A DNA stretch of 64,000 nt. Origin: Bacteroides sp. Its GTDB lineage: Bacteria > Bacteroidota > Bacteroidia > Bacteroidales > Muribaculaceae. Shown here piece after piece: positions 63,762 to 64,000 of the stretch. The notes below the pieces were generated by a model. It was not told the DNA's origin, made no database searches, and saw nothing but the letters and a program-made list of their open reading frames with translations. How positions within the stretch are numbered: the first letter of the stretch is position 1; each line of letters starts with the position of its first letter. Made by a program: the position numbers and the translations under genes. Location: assembly GCA_014802015.1 (NCBI GenBank), contig JAAVDB010000005.1, positions 17,294 through 81,293 of the forward strand, given 5' to 3'.

Positions 63762-64000
63762 ATGAAAAAGATTGCATCCATCGCAATTGTAGCCGCAGCA
63801 GTTCTGACAGGCTGTAACGGTGACAAACTGCGCGAAGCTGAAGCTCAGAATCAGCAGCTGAGAGGAGATCTCACCGAGACACTTGCCACACAGGACAGTC
63901 TGCTCGTACTCGTAAATGACATTTCCGACGGCATGGCCCAGATTAAAGACCTCGAAAAAATCATCAGTGCCCCCGGCACTCTCGGTGCGGAATCAACCTC
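63762..64000 (+). CDS. Predicted lipoprotein, 3' truncated
   Basis: 79 codons are visible from the ATG at 63762; the gene runs out of the window. A lipobox is seen (AAAVLTGCNG), then a charged helical stretch (KLREAEAQNQQLRGDLTETL) like a coiled coil. The full length and family are not visible. Confidence 0.75.
   Translation, partial: MKKIASIAIVAAAVLTGCNGDKLREAEAQNQQLRGDLTETLATQDSLLVLVNDISDGMAQIKDLEKIISAPGTLGAEST

Noticed and set aside
1..64000. CRISPR array, tRNA, rRNA, insertion sequence, prophage
   Set aside because: No direct-repeat spacer pattern, no cloverleaf, no transposase or integrase frames were found on reading both strands.

Overview
The window reads as a chromosomal segment of a gut Bacteroidales bacterium, most like the Muribaculaceae. 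The grounds are promoters of the Bacteroidetes kind (TTTG, 19-20 nt gap, TAnnTTTG), a type IX secretion protein (PorQ) and a gliding-motility-type C-terminal sorting domain, a complete Bat aerotolerance operon, a DUF4290-rimM pair, a subclass A2 beta-lactamase, and GH115 and GH36 polysaccharide enzymes. Genus assignment is inference. No rRNA, tRNA, CRISPR array or insertion sequence was found.

Layout. 1-4027 (+): the 3' end of a biotin-dependent carboxylase/decarboxylase subunit, an AraC regulator, a TPR protein, and pyrK-pyrD. A perfect 27-bp inverted repeat separates this from 4122-14193 (-), a run of 13 tightly packed genes: pheA, an aminotransferase, DAHP synthase-chorismate mutase, tyrA, porQ, cmk, ispH, a small lipoprotein, thrC, a conserved hypothetical, a PlsC-like acyltransferase and a nitrilase-family hydrolase. 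This run starts behind a promoter, a 19-codon leader peptide with 10 Phe/Tyr codons, and a terminator/antiterminator pair. That is a classical translation-coupled attenuator for an operon making both Phe and Tyr. 14512-16243 (-) is an AT-rich cluster of three small exported orphan proteins, a VanZ-like membrane protein and a 70-residue Xre regulator.

16732-25500 (+): GH115 alpha-glucuronidase, a T9SS-type cargo protein, a lytic transglycosylase, uvrA and a class A beta-lactamase. 25504-32664 (-): an AddA/RecB-like helicase-nuclease, an eIF1/SUI1-like factor, two lipoproteins and a B12-dependent ribonucleotide reductase. 32879-40429 (+): nitroreductase, TetR regulator, fabG, DUF4290, rimM, an acidic small protein, an OmpA-like lipoprotein, proS, and two HU-fold proteins, the second joined to a membrane segment and a LysM-like end. 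40640-49169 (+): moxR, DUF58, batX-like and batA-E.

49376-51173 (+): a small HTH protein, a carboxymuconolactone decarboxylase-cupin fusion and a DEDDh exonuclease. 51253-55309 (-): iron-sulfur flavoprotein, GH36 alpha-galactosidase, GrpB-family protein and a GNAT acetyltransferase. 55409-64000 (+): serB behind a 48-bp palindromic divergent promoter, a receiver/PEP-synthase-like fusion, a GYF-TM2 protein, surE, a PBP4-type carboxypeptidase, a hypothetical, rsmI and a truncated lipoprotein.

The strongest candidates for something new are the Phe/Tyr leader attenuator, the HU-membrane-LysM protein (a possible nucleoid-to-wall tether), the receiver-PPDK_N fusion without a phosphohistidine domain, and the orphan secreted-protein cluster.
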